From contig NZ_LMDF01000011.1 of assembly GCF_001425745.1 (NCBI RefSeq), forward strand, positions 218,387-282,386: a stretch of 64,000 bases of DNA, in the 5' to 3' direction. The translations under genes and the position numbers were made by a program. Of this stretch, positions 40,448-50,614 are shown one piece after another (the first letter of the stretch is position 1; each line of letters begins with the position of its first letter). The stretch is from Caulobacter sp. Root343 (GTDB taxonomy: Bacteria > Pseudomonadota > Alphaproteobacteria > Caulobacterales > Caulobacteraceae). The notes under the pieces are model-generated. The model did no database searches and had not been told where the DNA came from. It saw only the letters and a program-made list of their open reading frames with translations.

Positions 40448-41878
40448 ATGACCAGAGAGCAGACCTCCCCCGACGAGACGATCTCGCCCGCGCGCGGCCG
40501 CCTGATCCTGGCGGCCACCGTGCTGGGCTCCAGCCTGGCCTTCATCGACGGCTCGGTCGTCAATGTCGCCCTGCCCGCCATCCGCCAGGCGCTGAACGCG
40601 CGGCCCGAGCAGATCCAGTGGATCGTCAACGCCTACCTGCTGCTGCTGGGCTCGCTGGTCCTGATCGGCGGCTCGGCCGGCGACCGCTGGGGCCGGCGCA
40701 AGGTGTTCGTCATCGGCGTCACCCTGTTCGCCCTCGCCTCCCTGGGCTGCGCGCTCTCGCCGAGCATCGCCTTCCTGATCGCCGCCCGCGCCCTGCAGGG
40801 GATCGCCGCGGCGATGGTCGTGCCGGCCAGCCTGGCCATCCTGGGCGCCGCGTTCGACGAGAAGGCGCGCGGCCCGATGATCGGAGCCTGGGCCGGCTTC
40901 GGGGCGGTGACCGGGGCGTTCGGACCGGTGCTGGGCGGCTGGCTGGTCGACGCCGTCTCCTGGCGGGCCATCTTCCTGATCAACCTGCCGATCGCCGCCG
41001 CCACCGTCTGGCTGACCCTGAAGGCCGTGCCCGAGAGCCGCGACCCGGACGTCGAGCACCTGGACTGGCGCGGCGCCGTCCTCGCCGCCTCGGGCCTGGG
41101 CGCCCTGACCTGGGGCCTGACGGCCGCCGGCGCCCGCGGCTGGCAGAGCCTGACCGTGTGGAGCGCCCTCGCGGCCGGCGCGGCGATCCTGGTCGGCTTC
41201 GTCGTGCTGCAGGGTCGCGAGAAGCACCCGATGATGCCGCTGACCCTCTATCGCTCGACCACGTTCAGCGGCGCCAACCTGCTGACCCTGGCGCTGTATT
41301 TCGGTCTGACCGGGGCGATGTTCTTCCTGCCCTACGAACTGATCGCCAAGCACGGCTACAGCGCCGCCGGGGCCGGGGCGACCCTGCTGCCGATCTCGGC
41401 GGTGATGGGGACGCTGTCGGGGTTCGCCGGTCGGATGGCCAACAAGGTCGGGGCGCGGGCCATGCTGACCGTGGGTCCGATCGTCGCCGGCCTCGGCTTC
41501 GCCCTGCTGGCCGCGCCCTGGCTGGGAAGCGGCTTCTGGACCGGGGTGCTGCCCGGCCTGCTGGTGCTGGCCCTGGGCATGACGATCAGCGTCGCGCCGC
41601 TGACCAGCACGGTGATGGCGGCGGTCCCGTCCAGCCATGCCGGCGTCGCCTCGGGCATCAACAACGCCGTCGCCCGGGTCGCGGGCCTGCTGGCCGTGGC
41701 GGTCCTGGGCCTCGTCTATTTCGCCCCCGGCGGCGGAGGCTATCCGTGGGTGATGGGGATCAGCGCCGTGGCGGCGATCGTGGCGGGTCTCGTCGGTGCG
41801 GCCACGATCAGAACCGATGCGCCTAGAAGCGGTGAGCGAGACCGATCACCAGCTCCAGGTCCGGAGTCCGGCGATTGA
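40448..41878 (+). CDS. DHA2-type MFS drug exporter (EmrB/QacA-like)
   Basis: 476 residues with 14 predicted membrane helices. Hallmarks: SSLAFIDGSVVNVALPAI (helix 1 motif D), GDRWGRRKVFVIG (motif A), and GAWAGFGAVTGAFGPVLGGW, the antiporter motif C. Probable proton-coupled exporter of small toxic compounds, substrate unknown. No TetR regulator or membrane-fusion partner adjoins it. Its last 56 nt overlap the convergent outer-membrane protein gene. Confidence 0.92.
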   Translation: MTREQTSPDETISPARGRLILAATVLGSSLAFIDGSVVNVALPAIRQALNARPEQIQWIVNAYLLLLGSLVLIGGSAGDRWGRRKVFVIGVTLFALASLGCALSPSIAFLIAARALQGIAAAMVVPASLAILGAAFDEKARGPMIGAWAGFGAVTGAFGPVLGGWLVDAVSWRAIFLINLPIAAATVWLTLKAVPESRDPDVEHLDWRGAVLAASGLGALTWGLTAAGARGWQSLTVWSALAAGAAILVGFVVLQGREKHPMMPLTLYRSTTFSGANLLTLALYFGLTGAMFFLPYELIAKHGYSAAGAGATLLPISAVMGTLSGFAGRMANKVGARAMLTVGPIVAGLGFALLAAPWLGSGFWTGVLPGLLVLALGMTISVAPLTSTVMAAVPSSHAGVASGINNAVARVAGLLAVAVLGLVYFAPGGGGYPWVMGISAVAAIVAGLVGAATIRTDAPRSGERDRSPAPGPESGD

Positions 41879-42623
41879 GACCGGCATAGGCCGAGGCGTC
41901 CAGCTGGACGTCGGGCCAGGCCTTGGGCGTCCAGGCGGCGGTCAGGTCGAAGCTGGCCTGGGTGATCCGCCCCGAAGGATCGTCGTCGACATCGACCCAC
42001 AGCTCCGCGCCCAAGTTGACCGGCCCGACCGCGCGGCCCACGCCGCCGGCCAGGGCATAGCCCGCGTGACGCCCGGAGCCGCTGGCGTTGACCCGCGCGT
42101 CCAGCTCGGGCGCCAGGCTCAGCGACCAGTCGGCGTTCAGCGGGATCGAGACGGGGACGATGACGCCGCCTTGCCAAGCGTCGGCGCCGATCCCCTCCGC
42201 GCCCGTCGGGGCGACGACGAAGGGCTGGACCGCGACCGAGACGCCGTCGCCGGCCGGGTTCCGCAGCGACCACCGCAGGGCCAGGCCCAGGTCGCCGGCG
42301 CCTGAGACGGTCGAGGTCGCGCCGCCGGTCTTGGTCCGCACCCGCTCGCGGGCGGTCCAGCTCAGCTGACCCTCGAGCGTTGAGGCCAGGCCGAGGCGCA
42401 ATTCGAGGCCGCCGTAGGAAACGTCGTCGACCGAGGTCCCGCCGCCGCGGCTGAAGACCGCGTCGACCCCGCCCAGCTCGGCCTGGAAGCGCCCCGCGTC
42501 CAGCACGCAAGGCGGCGAGCCTTTGCCGGGCCGGTCGGCGCAGAAGTCACGGTCCTGGGCGTCGGCCGCGCCAGCCAGCACAAGAGCGGTGAGCGCCAGC
42601 GAGGCGATGCGGATCGGGGCCAT
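41823..42623 (-). CDS. Outer-membrane beta-barrel protein (phenol MetA-pathway-like transporter fold)
   Basis: 266 residues with a signal peptide (IRIASLALTALVLAGAADA) and alternating beta strands typical of a small barrel: LELRLGLASTLEGQLSW, DLGLALRWSLRN, DVQLDASAYAGLN, ending LVIGLAHRF with terminal phenylalanine. It resembles the transporter family linked to phenol meta-pathway clusters (PF13557-like, inference). Two cysteines (FCADRPGKGSPPCVL) near the mature N-terminus. Start at 42623, where the signal peptide begins. Confidence 0.78.
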   Translation of the reverse strand: MAPIRIASLALTALVLAGAADAQDRDFCADRPGKGSPPCVLDAGRFQAELGGVDAVFSRGGGTSVDDVSYGGLELRLGLASTLEGQLSWTARERVRTKTGGATSTVSGAGDLGLALRWSLRNPAGDGVSVAVQPFVVAPTGAEGIGADAWQGGVIVPVSIPLNADWSLSLAPELDARVNASGSGRHAGYALAGGVGRAVGPVNLGAELWVDVDDDPSGRITQASFDLTAAWTPKAWPDVQLDASAYAGLNRRTPDLELVIGLAHRF

Positions 42624-42682
42624 GCTCTCTCCTTCGCCCGGAAACACGACAAGCAACGCCATAAGCTAGGCCGCGACGGCCG

Positions 42683-43807
42683 CTAAAGCGAGGCGTAGGC
42701 GGCCTCGATCAGGCGCACGGCGCGCGGGTCGCCGATCAGCGCATTGCCCTGCTTGTTCATCACATACGAGCCCGACACCCCACGCGTCGGGTCGGCGAAG
42801 GCGCACGAGCCGCCCCAGCCCGAATGGCCGAACGCCTCGGCCGTTGGGCCGTAGAACATGTTGGGCTCGTTGCGCATGAAGCCCGCGCCCCAGCTGATCA
42901 CATAGGGCAGGACGAGGTCCTGACCGACGATGCGCTGGACCGTGGCGGCCTTGATCCCGGCCGGGGTGATCAGCGAACGGCCATCCAGGCTGCCGCCGCT
43001 GGCCAGGGCGCCCATCAGCCGGGCCAGGGCCGCGGCGGTGGCGTGGCCGTTGGCGGACGGGATCTCGACCCGCCGCCACTCGGCCGCGCCCCTGCCGCCG
43101 GGCGAGGACCACGGCTTCAGGAAGGCGGCCGTCACGGCGGCGTTGAGCTCGCCGAACTTGGGCAGGGCGGTCGGCCGCATCAACTCGGCGACACGGCCGT
43201 GCTCGCTGTCGGGCAGGCCGATCCACAGGTCCAGGCCCAGCGGAACCGCGATGTCCTCGCGCAGCGCCGTGCCCATGGTGCGGCCGTCGACGCGGCGGAA
43301 GATCTCGCCGGCGAGGTAGCCGAAGGTGACAGGGTGATAGCCGCTGGCCGAGCCGATCGGGAACAACGGGGCCATGGCCGCCAGCTTGGCGCAGGTGGCG
43401 TCCCAGTCGAACCACAGGGCCGGGTCGGTCTCGTCGGGGAAGCCGGAGAGGCCGGCCTGGTGCGACAGCGCCTGCTCGATCGTGACCGCCTGCTTGCCGT
43501 TCTGGGCGAACTCGGGCCAGACGTCGGCGACGGGCTGGTCGTAGGCCAGGCGGCCCTCATCGACCAGGCGGGCGACCAGCAGGGCGGCGATCGCCTTGGT
43601 GGTCGAGAACAGGGCCGTCAGGGTGTCGGGACCGAACGGGACCTCCCGCTTGCGGTCGGCGAAGCCGCCCATCAGGTCGACGACGATCTCGCCGTCGATG
43701 GCGAAGGCGAAGCGCGCGCCCAGCTCGCCACTATTGGCGAAATTGGCCTCGAAGGCGTCGCGGACGCGGGCGAAGCGGTCGGGGCAGAGGCCGGTGATCT
43801 CGGTCAT
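42683..43807 (-). CDS. Serine hydrolase (beta-lactamase-fold, family VIII esterase-like)
   Basis: 374 residues, no signal peptide. The nucleophile lies in ALFSTTKAIAALLV (SxxK, near residue 68), tyrosine in SGYHPVTFGYLAGE, and the third motif in EAFGHSGWGGS. This matches EstB/EstA-type esterases with the class C beta-lactamase fold; substrate unknown. Second gene of a possible pdxY-first operon? No: on the minus strand it is upstream of pdxY, whose start lies at 44652, and it instead follows pdxY, with its ATG overlapping the pdxY stop as ATGA. Confidence 0.9.
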   Translation of the reverse strand: MTEITGLCPDRFARVRDAFEANFANSGELGARFAFAIDGEIVVDLMGGFADRKREVPFGPDTLTALFSTTKAIAALLVARLVDEGRLAYDQPVADVWPEFAQNGKQAVTIEQALSHQAGLSGFPDETDPALWFDWDATCAKLAAMAPLFPIGSASGYHPVTFGYLAGEIFRRVDGRTMGTALREDIAVPLGLDLWIGLPDSEHGRVAELMRPTALPKFGELNAAVTAAFLKPWSSPGGRGAAEWRRVEIPSANGHATAAALARLMGALASGGSLDGRSLITPAGIKAATVQRIVGQDLVLPYVISWGAGFMRNEPNMFYGPTAEAFGHSGWGGSCAFADPTRGVSGSYVMNKQGNALIGDPRAVRLIEAAYASL

Positions 43808-44652
43808 GCAAGCCGCTCGATGCGCACGGTCGGCGAGGTCTGCTTGATCCGCGCGCCCATGGCCACGATCGGCAGCTCGGGGGCGTTCCAGATGTTGGCG
43901 GCGGTGACCGTCTCGGCCACCCCGCCGACGGCGCGGGCCAGGCCGTACGAGAAGGTCTGGCCCTCCAGGATCGAGGCGGCGTAGAGGGCGGTCAGCAGGT
44001 CGCCGGTGCCGTTGGGCGAGCGCTCGGCCTTGGCGTGGGCGGCCAGCCAGGCCTCCTTCTTGTCGGCCAGCACGACGCCGATCTCGGCTCCGCGCTGGAC
44101 CGAGGAGACCAGGGTCGTCTTGCCCAGCAGCCGGGCGGCCTTCATGGCCGAGACCGGGTCGCGGGCGTCGGTTCCGGTCAGCTTCTTCAGCTCCCAGGAA
44201 TTGCAGGCCACGACGTCGGCGCGCGGGATCAGGTCGGCGATGATCTCGTCGGCGGTCTCGGCCGGGATGTAGAGGCCCTTGCCGGCGTCGCCCATGGTCG
44301 GATCGACGATGACGACCGGCTTGCGGGTGGCCGCGCCCTGGCGCGGGCTCGCGCGCACCGCGTCGATCACGCGCGCAGCGGACCGGGCCTGGGCGGAGGT
44401 GGCGAAGTAGCCGGTGATGACCACGTCCACCAGGCCGAACAGGCCGTTGGCCTCGATGCCGTCCAGCATGCCCTCGAACACCTCGATCGGCACCGGGGCT
44501 CCGCCGGGCAAGCCCCAGCCGGGATGCCGGCCGTACAGCACCGTCGGCACGACCATCGAGTCGATCCGGAACTGGGCCAGGGCGGTGGCTTGCGCCGTCG
44601 CGCCCACCTGGCTGCCGGCGACATGGCTGGAGATGATCAAGGCTAGCGGCAT
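43804..44652 (-). CDS. pdxY: Pyridoxal kinase (PdxY-like)
   Basis: Phosphorylates pyridoxal for PLP salvage. 282 residues of the ribokinase-like fold: an N-terminal SSHVAGSQVG, then VVPTVLYGRHPGWG with its substrate loop, VVIVDPTMGDAGKGLYIP (PdxK/Y signature) and the ATP/anion-hole motif SPNGTGDLLTALYA with catalytic Asp. Its stop overlaps the start of the family VIII hydrolase, so the two are co-translated. ATG at 44652. It lies 166 nt downstream of ahcY and behind its terminator. Confidence 0.92.
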   Translation of the reverse strand: MPLALIISSHVAGSQVGATAQATALAQFRIDSMVVPTVLYGRHPGWGLPGGAPVPIEVFEGMLDGIEANGLFGLVDVVITGYFATSAQARSAARVIDAVRASPRQGAATRKPVVIVDPTMGDAGKGLYIPAETADEIIADLIPRADVVACNSWELKKLTGTDARDPVSAMKAARLLGKTTLVSSVQRGAEIGVVLADKKEAWLAAHAKAERSPNGTGDLLTALYAASILEGQTFSYGLARAVGGVAETVTAANIWNAPELPIVAMGARIKQTSPTVRIERLA

Positions 44653-44710
44653 GGCAAAGCGATTAGCGGAGCATTGAGGACTTGAATAGGGCGGTTGCGC
44701 GGGGGAGGCC

Positions 44711-44744
44711 AAAAGAGAAAGGCCCGCCGTCGCCAGCGGGCCTT
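44711..44744 (-). terminator. Terminator after ahcY
   Basis: Minus-strand stem GGCCCGC/GCGGGCC with flanking AA/TT, followed by TTCTCTTTT. Three small hairpins lie between the ahcY stop and it. Confidence 0.8.
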
Positions 44745-44818
44745 CCCTTTGGAAAATCAGGCAATTTCCGTAGCGGAAACGTCGCTCTTTATAGCGACAA
44801 GCCTCCTGGTCCCCAGGC

Positions 44819-46210
<1,392 letters not shown>

Positions 46211-46256
46211 GGTCGGCTCCTGCGGAAGTCGTGAGAATGAAGTGTCTTGGGCGGGG

Positions 46257-46285
46257 CTTATACAGCCCCGAGCCCTTCCGAGCAA
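46257..46285 (-). promoter_or_regulatory. Predicted housekeeping promoter of ahcY
   Basis: On the minus strand TTGCTC (46285-46280) is the -35 box and TATAAG (46262-46257) the -10 box, with an exact 17-nt spacer. It lies about 45 nt upstream of the GTG start. The -10 box sits inside a GGGGCT/AGCCCC stem. Confidence 0.65.
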
Positions 46286-46289
46286 TTAA

Positions 46290-46311
46290 CGCATAAAGAT
46301 ATCCTTATGCG
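46290..46311. promoter_or_regulatory. Palindromic operator upstream of the ahcY -35 box
   Basis: A 22-bp near-perfect palindrome: outer arms CGCATAA and TTATGCG, centre GATATC, one mismatched pair. It ends 4 nt before the -35 box. ArsR-type SahR/SamR regulators bind palindromes near methionine-cycle genes including ahcY in proteobacteria, so this is a candidate site (inference). Confidence 0.6.
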
Positions 46312-46340
46312 ATGTGGGTGGTGCGGGTCGCGAGCCGTCG

Positions 46341-47396
46341 CTAACGGCTGCGATAGGTCTCGACCCAGAACTCTTCGGGCAGGCCTCGGCAAACCGAAAG
46401 TTCGCTGCGATCGGCCAGGACGAAGGCCTTGCCGGTCCAGACACGGGTCTCGGTGATCCCGCAGTCGGCGACGCCCCGGCCCTTGGCGTAGCTGTAGAGC
46501 TTCTGCTGGTCGGCGTCGTAGTTGGCGTTGGTGGCCATGGCCCGTTCGTCGGCGGCGCGCGGACCGCCCCCTTCCCCATCGCCCAGGTCGGCGAGACGCG
46601 CATGGCCGCCCGCCTCGTCGGCCAGCACCAGGGCCGAGGCGGTCTGGTAGGCGCCCACCCAGCAGGGGATCACCCACAGCACCAGGCCCGGCCCCAGTCG
46701 GCTCGACTCCGGAGCCTCCAGCGCCGGATTGTCGGACGTGCAGTCCAGGCCCGCGATGCGCTTGCGCACCAAGGCCGGGAGCTTGTCGGTCAGGCCCTTC
46801 TGGCTGACGGCTCGAGCGGCGCGGATGACCGGGGCCGGCGGCGGCGCGGGAACGGCGGCGGCGGGCGCGGCCCCCTTGGCGACCAGGGCGGTGACGCCGC
46901 CCACTCGCTTTTGCCGGTCGTCGATCCAGCGCAGGACGGCCGAAGCGCCGGACAGCGACACCGTCGCCACGGCTTTCTTGCCGGCTCTCAGCTCTAGCCC
47001 GGCGCCCCGCGCGATCGCCGCCGAAAGCGCCGCGCCGTCCGCCACGGCCCAGGTGCGGAAGTCCTCGTTGCCGCCTTCCGGAGCGTCGGTTCGCGCCACG
47101 GCCTTGCCGTCGATGAACAGGTCCAGGGCCCCCGCGACGCCTCGGCCCTGCTCGGGTCCCAGCACCAGGTCGAACAGGGGTGGAGCGTTCCGTCCGGCGT
47201 CGCGGCGGACGCGCAGGGCCACGCCGTCGACATCATCCGACGAAAAGCCGTAGGCCGTGCAGGCCCGGACATTGTCGCAGGCGCCCCACCAGTCCTTGAT
47301 CTCCAGCTTGTCGCGGGCGGCGGCCGGCCCAGCCAGCAGGAGGACGGCGCACAGTACGGCCCATGGGGCCGGCGTCGGGACCACCAGCCGGATCAT
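46341..47396 (-). CDS. DUF1176 family protein
   Basis: 351 residues with a signal peptide (APWAVLCAVLLLAGPAAA). The mature start DKLEIKDWWGACDNVRACTA with paired cysteines, the middle VLRWIDDRQKRVGG and the C-terminal WTGKAFVLADRSELSVCRG are characteristic of DUF1176. Function unknown; probably periplasmic with disulfides. The ATG at 47396 lies one base after the divL stop, so it is co-transcribed with divL. The 3' end lies close to the ahcY operator region. Confidence 0.82.
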   Translation of the reverse strand: MIRLVVPTPAPWAVLCAVLLLAGPAAARDKLEIKDWWGACDNVRACTAYGFSSDDVDGVALRVRRDAGRNAPPLFDLVLGPEQGRGVAGALDLFIDGKAVARTDAPEGGNEDFRTWAVADGAALSAAIARGAGLELRAGKKAVATVSLSGASAVLRWIDDRQKRVGGVTALVAKGAAPAAAVPAPPPAPVIRAARAVSQKGLTDKLPALVRKRIAGLDCTSDNPALEAPESSRLGPGLVLWVIPCWVGAYQTASALVLADEAGGHARLADLGDGEGGGPRAADERAMATNANYDADQQKLYSYAKGRGVADCGITETRVWTGKAFVLADRSELSVCRGLPEEFWVETYRSR

Positions 47397-47397
47397 C

Positions 47398-49710
47398 CTA
47401 GAAGCCCAGCTCGGGCTGCATCGCCCCCGGCTGCTGGGTCTCGGGCAGGTGACAGGTGAAGGTCGATCCGGCCCCCGGTTCGCTTTCCAGCGCCACCCAG
47501 CCGCCGTGCAGCTCGACCAGCGCCTTGACCAGGGCCAGGCCCAGGCCCGGACCGCCCCGGTCGCGGCCGACGAAGCGGTCGAAGATGTGGGCCTGGACGT
47601 GGAACGGCACGCCCCGGCCGGTGTCGGAAACGTCCAGCCGCACCTCGCCCAGGGCTCGGCGAGCCTGCAGGGTGACCCGGCCGCCGGGCGGGGTCTGGCG
47701 CAGGGCATTCTCGACCAGATGGTCCAGGGTCTGGGTCAGGCGCTTGGCGTCGCCGCGGATCAAGCCGACGTCCTCCTCGCACTCCACCGCGAGCGTCACC
47801 CCACCCAGTTGGGCGTCCTTCAGGGCGCGCTCCTGGGCGTTCAGCAGCAGGTCGGCGACGCGGATGTCCTCGATCTCCAGCGCCATCTCGCCGGCGTCGA
47901 TCTGGGCCATGTCCAGCACGTCGTCGATCGAGCGGGCCAGTTGGGTGGCGGCGGCGCGGACGGCGGCGACGTGGTTGCGGCCCCGCTCGGAAATGCCGTC
48001 GGCCCGCTCCAGCAGCTCGGAATAGCCGATGATCGTGGTCAGCGGCGTGCGCAGCTCGTACGAGACGTTGCCGACGAAGTCGCGCTTCAGCCGTTCGGCC
48101 TCGGCCAAGGCCGCTGAGCGGTCAGCAAGAGCGCTTTGCAGGTCGCGGGTGTCGGTGACGTCGGCGAAGGCGATCAGGGTCGCGCCATCGGGCAGCGGCC
48201 GGCTCTGATAGACGACGATGCGATCGTCCGAGGTCCGCACCTCGCCCGAGGTGGGGGCGCGCATCTGCGGGTCGGGATCGGCCACTCGCCCCTTCAGGTC
48301 GCGCCAGAAGGCCAGGTCGTGCAGGCGCGGCACGCACAGCTCGACCACGCCCTCGAAGTCGCCGGCCGCCTCCAGGGCGTGCGGGGTGACGTTCCAGAAC
48401 GTCTCGAACGCCTCGTTGTGCAGGCGCAGGCGGCCGTCCGAGCCGAACACCGCGACCGCGTCGTTCAGCTTGTCCAGCGTGGCCTGCTGCACCTGGATCA
48501 GGGCGTTGTATTGGGCCCGCAGCTTCAGCTCACCGGTGATGTCGGAATAGATCAGCAGCATGCCGCCCAGCGGGTGCGGCTGGCGCACGACCTTCAGGGT
48601 CCGGCCGTCGGGCAGGTGCCAGAGGTCGTCGGCCTGGGGCCCCAGGTCCTCGTAGCGGGCCAGTTCGGCCGCCTTCCAGCTGGCGTAGTCGATGGTCTCG
48701 GGCAGACGGCGGCGCTGGCGCAGGCGGTCCAGCACCTCGCCGTGGGTCGGCCGCTCGTCCAGCCAGGCCCGCTCCAGGCCCCACAGCTCGGCGAAGGCGG
48801 TGTTGTGGTACGACAGGCGTCGCGTCTGGCTGAAGATCGCCACCGCCTCGGCGATGTGGTTCAAGGTCTCGTCGTGGGCCTCGACGTGCTTCTTGAAAGC
48901 GTCGCGGACGTCCTCGATCTCGGTGACGTCGGCGCAGAACACGCCCACCCCGCCGCCGTCCAGCGGCTGGGCCGACAGGCGGAACGCGCGGCGGCGGCCC
49001 TCCAGATTGATCCAGCGCAGGGCTTCGCGGCGTTCGCCCTTCTCGGCGGCCTCGATGACCAGGGCGTCGGCGGCGCGGTCGAAGGTCTTGCCGACCAGGG
49101 CCGGCGCGGCGGCCGAGGTTGCTCCGACGGCGCGGACAAAAGCCTCGTTGCCCCAGACCGCCTGGCCGTCAGATCCAGCCACCCAGGCCGGTTCGGCGAC
49201 GCTGTCGACGAAGGCGGCGAAGCGGGCCGCCGACGGCAGGCCGGAATCCGCGCCGGTGACCGCCGACATCCGCAGCCAGGCCAGGGCCCCGGCCGCGCGG
49301 CCCTCGACCGACACCGAACCGCTCGGACCTCGGACCTCGAAGGCGCAGGCTTCGCCGCGCTCGAACAGGGCCGAAAGCTTGTGGGCGTGGTCGGGATCGG
49401 CCTGACCCAAAGCCGCGACCACCGCATTGACGTCATGGCCGACACCCAGCGCCTGGGCGCAGGCCGACAGGCTCTCGACGCCCGAGACCAGGCCGGCCTG
49501 GCCGCCCTCGACCTCGATCACGGCCGTGTCGAAGGCCTCGGCCCACGCCTGGGCGCCGGACGCCCCGCCCTCCTGCCGGGCCAGGCGCGCCTTGAGCGCG
49601 GCGATGCGGGCCTCGAAGCTCCGGCGCTGCCCCAGCGACCACAGGGTGGCGCAAATGGCGAGGCAGACCGCGCCGGCCGCCGCCGCGAGGATCAGGTCAT
49701 TCGAAGTCAT
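47398..49710 (-). CDS. divL: Cell-polarity kinase-like protein DivL
   Basis: 770 residues: one N-terminal membrane helix (3-25), coiled coil, several PAS domains (about 160-270, 285-400, 405-530), and a HisKA/HATPase module. The dimerisation motif reads FVGNVSYELRTPLTTIIGY, with tyrosine at residue 551 instead of histidine. This is the mark of DivL, which binds DivK~P and controls CckA in Caulobacter polarity (known). N, G1 and G2 boxes (HLVENALRQTPPGG, DTGRGVP, GPGLGLALVKAL) are present. Two GANTC sites lie just upstream. Confidence 0.95.
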   Translation of the reverse strand: MTSNDLILAAAAGAVCLAICATLWSLGQRRSFEARIAALKARLARQEGGASGAQAWAEAFDTAVIEVEGGQAGLVSGVESLSACAQALGVGHDVNAVVAALGQADPDHAHKLSALFERGEACAFEVRGPSGSVSVEGRAAGALAWLRMSAVTGADSGLPSAARFAAFVDSVAEPAWVAGSDGQAVWGNEAFVRAVGATSAAAPALVGKTFDRAADALVIEAAEKGERREALRWINLEGRRRAFRLSAQPLDGGGVGVFCADVTEIEDVRDAFKKHVEAHDETLNHIAEAVAIFSQTRRLSYHNTAFAELWGLERAWLDERPTHGEVLDRLRQRRRLPETIDYASWKAAELARYEDLGPQADDLWHLPDGRTLKVVRQPHPLGGMLLIYSDITGELKLRAQYNALIQVQQATLDKLNDAVAVFGSDGRLRLHNEAFETFWNVTPHALEAAGDFEGVVELCVPRLHDLAFWRDLKGRVADPDPQMRAPTSGEVRTSDDRIVVYQSRPLPDGATLIAFADVTDTRDLQSALADRSAALAEAERLKRDFVGNVSYELRTPLTTIIGYSELLERADGISERGRNHVAAVRAAATQLARSIDDVLDMAQIDAGEMALEIEDIRVADLLLNAQERALKDAQLGGVTLAVECEEDVGLIRGDAKRLTQTLDHLVENALRQTPPGGRVTLQARRALGEVRLDVSDTGRGVPFHVQAHIFDRFVGRDRGGPGLGLALVKALVELHGGWVALESEPGAGSTFTCHLPETQQPGAMQPELGF

Positions 49711-49740
49711 CAGGCGCGTCGCTTACCCCAGCGGGTCGTC

Positions 49741-49751
49741 GAATCAGAATC
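49741..49751. promoter_or_regulatory. Paired GANTC (CcrM) sites in the divL upstream region
   Basis: GAATC at 49741-49745 and again at 49747-49751, between the divergent divL and zincin genes. In Caulobacter, methylated GANTC sites are read by GcrA at cell-cycle promoters; a role here is inferred. Confidence 0.55.
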
Positions 49752-49864
49752 CCAGATTAGTCCGGCCATGACCAGAGCGCGATCAAGGCCGCACGTGACG
49801 GTCTGTCGCTATTTCGCCGAAGGACCGGATGGCGCTCGCCTTCAATCGCTCTATTTGGAGGGTC

Positions 49865-50614
49865 ATGACCTGGTCCGACCGCCTCGCCCCGTCGCTCGAC
49901 GACTTCGCCGCCCTGGCCAAACAGGTGCTCGACGCCCTGCCCGCCAACTTCCGCGCCCGATCTGGCAGGGTGGCGGGCCAGGTGGCGGTGCGCGTCGAGG
50001 ATTTCCCGTCCGAGGCGATGCTGGACGACCAAGGGATCGAGGATCCGTTCGCGCTGACGGGCCTCTACCAGAACGCCGACCCGGCGGTGTTGCTCTTCCG
50101 CCGCCCCATCCTCGATGAATGGGCCGAGCGCGGCGACGTCTCGCTCGGCGACCTGATCAGCCAGGTGCTAGTCGAAGAACTGGGCGGGGATGCGCGTGTC
50201 ATCGGAGCCGCGTCCCCCATCGAAGGGTTGCTCGGCCTCAAGGCGCCGTCCTCCGCCTATTTCGCGGAGATCGCGAACCAGACGCATACAGGCCTTCCGC
50301 CCGCGATCCGGTCGGCGGTCGGCGAAACGCGTGTGATCGTCGAGGATTTCGCCAACGAAGCCCTGCTGGCGTCCTTGGACATCGAGGATCCGTTCGAACT
50401 GACCGGCGTGTACGAAGGCGTCGACCTCACCCAGCGCAGCGTCCTCGACCTCGTGCCCATGCCCTCGACCATCCGCCTCTTCCGACGCCCGATCCTGGAC
50501 GAATGGTTCGATTCCGACACCGGCATCGCCTCGCTGATCGAGCACGTCTTCGTACACGAGGTCGCCCACCACTTCGGGTACAGCGACGCGGACATCGAAC
50601 GCGCCGAGGGTTAG
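49865..50614 (+). CDS. Duplicated zincin metallopeptidase with inactive first copy
   Basis: 249 residues made of two copies of the minimal zincin domain (PF06262-like). Copy 2 (about 140-249) has VFVHEVAHHFGYSD, an intact HExxH near residue 231. Copy 1 (about 15-125) aligns over VEDFPSEAML/VEDFANEALL, IEDPFALTGLY/IEDPFELTGVY and FRRPILDEW/FRRPILDEW. At the zinc site, however, it reads VLVEELGGD and lacks both histidines. Substrate unknown. ATG at 49865 follows GGAGGG; the upstream ATG at 49829 is less likely. It diverges from divL. Confidence 0.85.
   Translation: MTWSDRLAPSLDDFAALAKQVLDALPANFRARSGRVAGQVAVRVEDFPSEAMLDDQGIEDPFALTGLYQNADPAVLLFRRPILDEWAERGDVSLGDLISQVLVEELGGDARVIGAASPIEGLLGLKAPSSAYFAEIANQTHTGLPPAIRSAVGETRVIVEDFANEALLASLDIEDPFELTGVYEGVDLTQRSVLDLVPMPSTIRLFRRPILDEWFDSDTGIASLIEHVFVHEVAHHFGYSDADIERAEG

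Noticed and set aside
46211-46330. SAH riboswitch upstream of ahcY
   Set aside because: The segment is explained by a promoter and DNA palindrome, and I do not see the conserved SAH-aptamer core.
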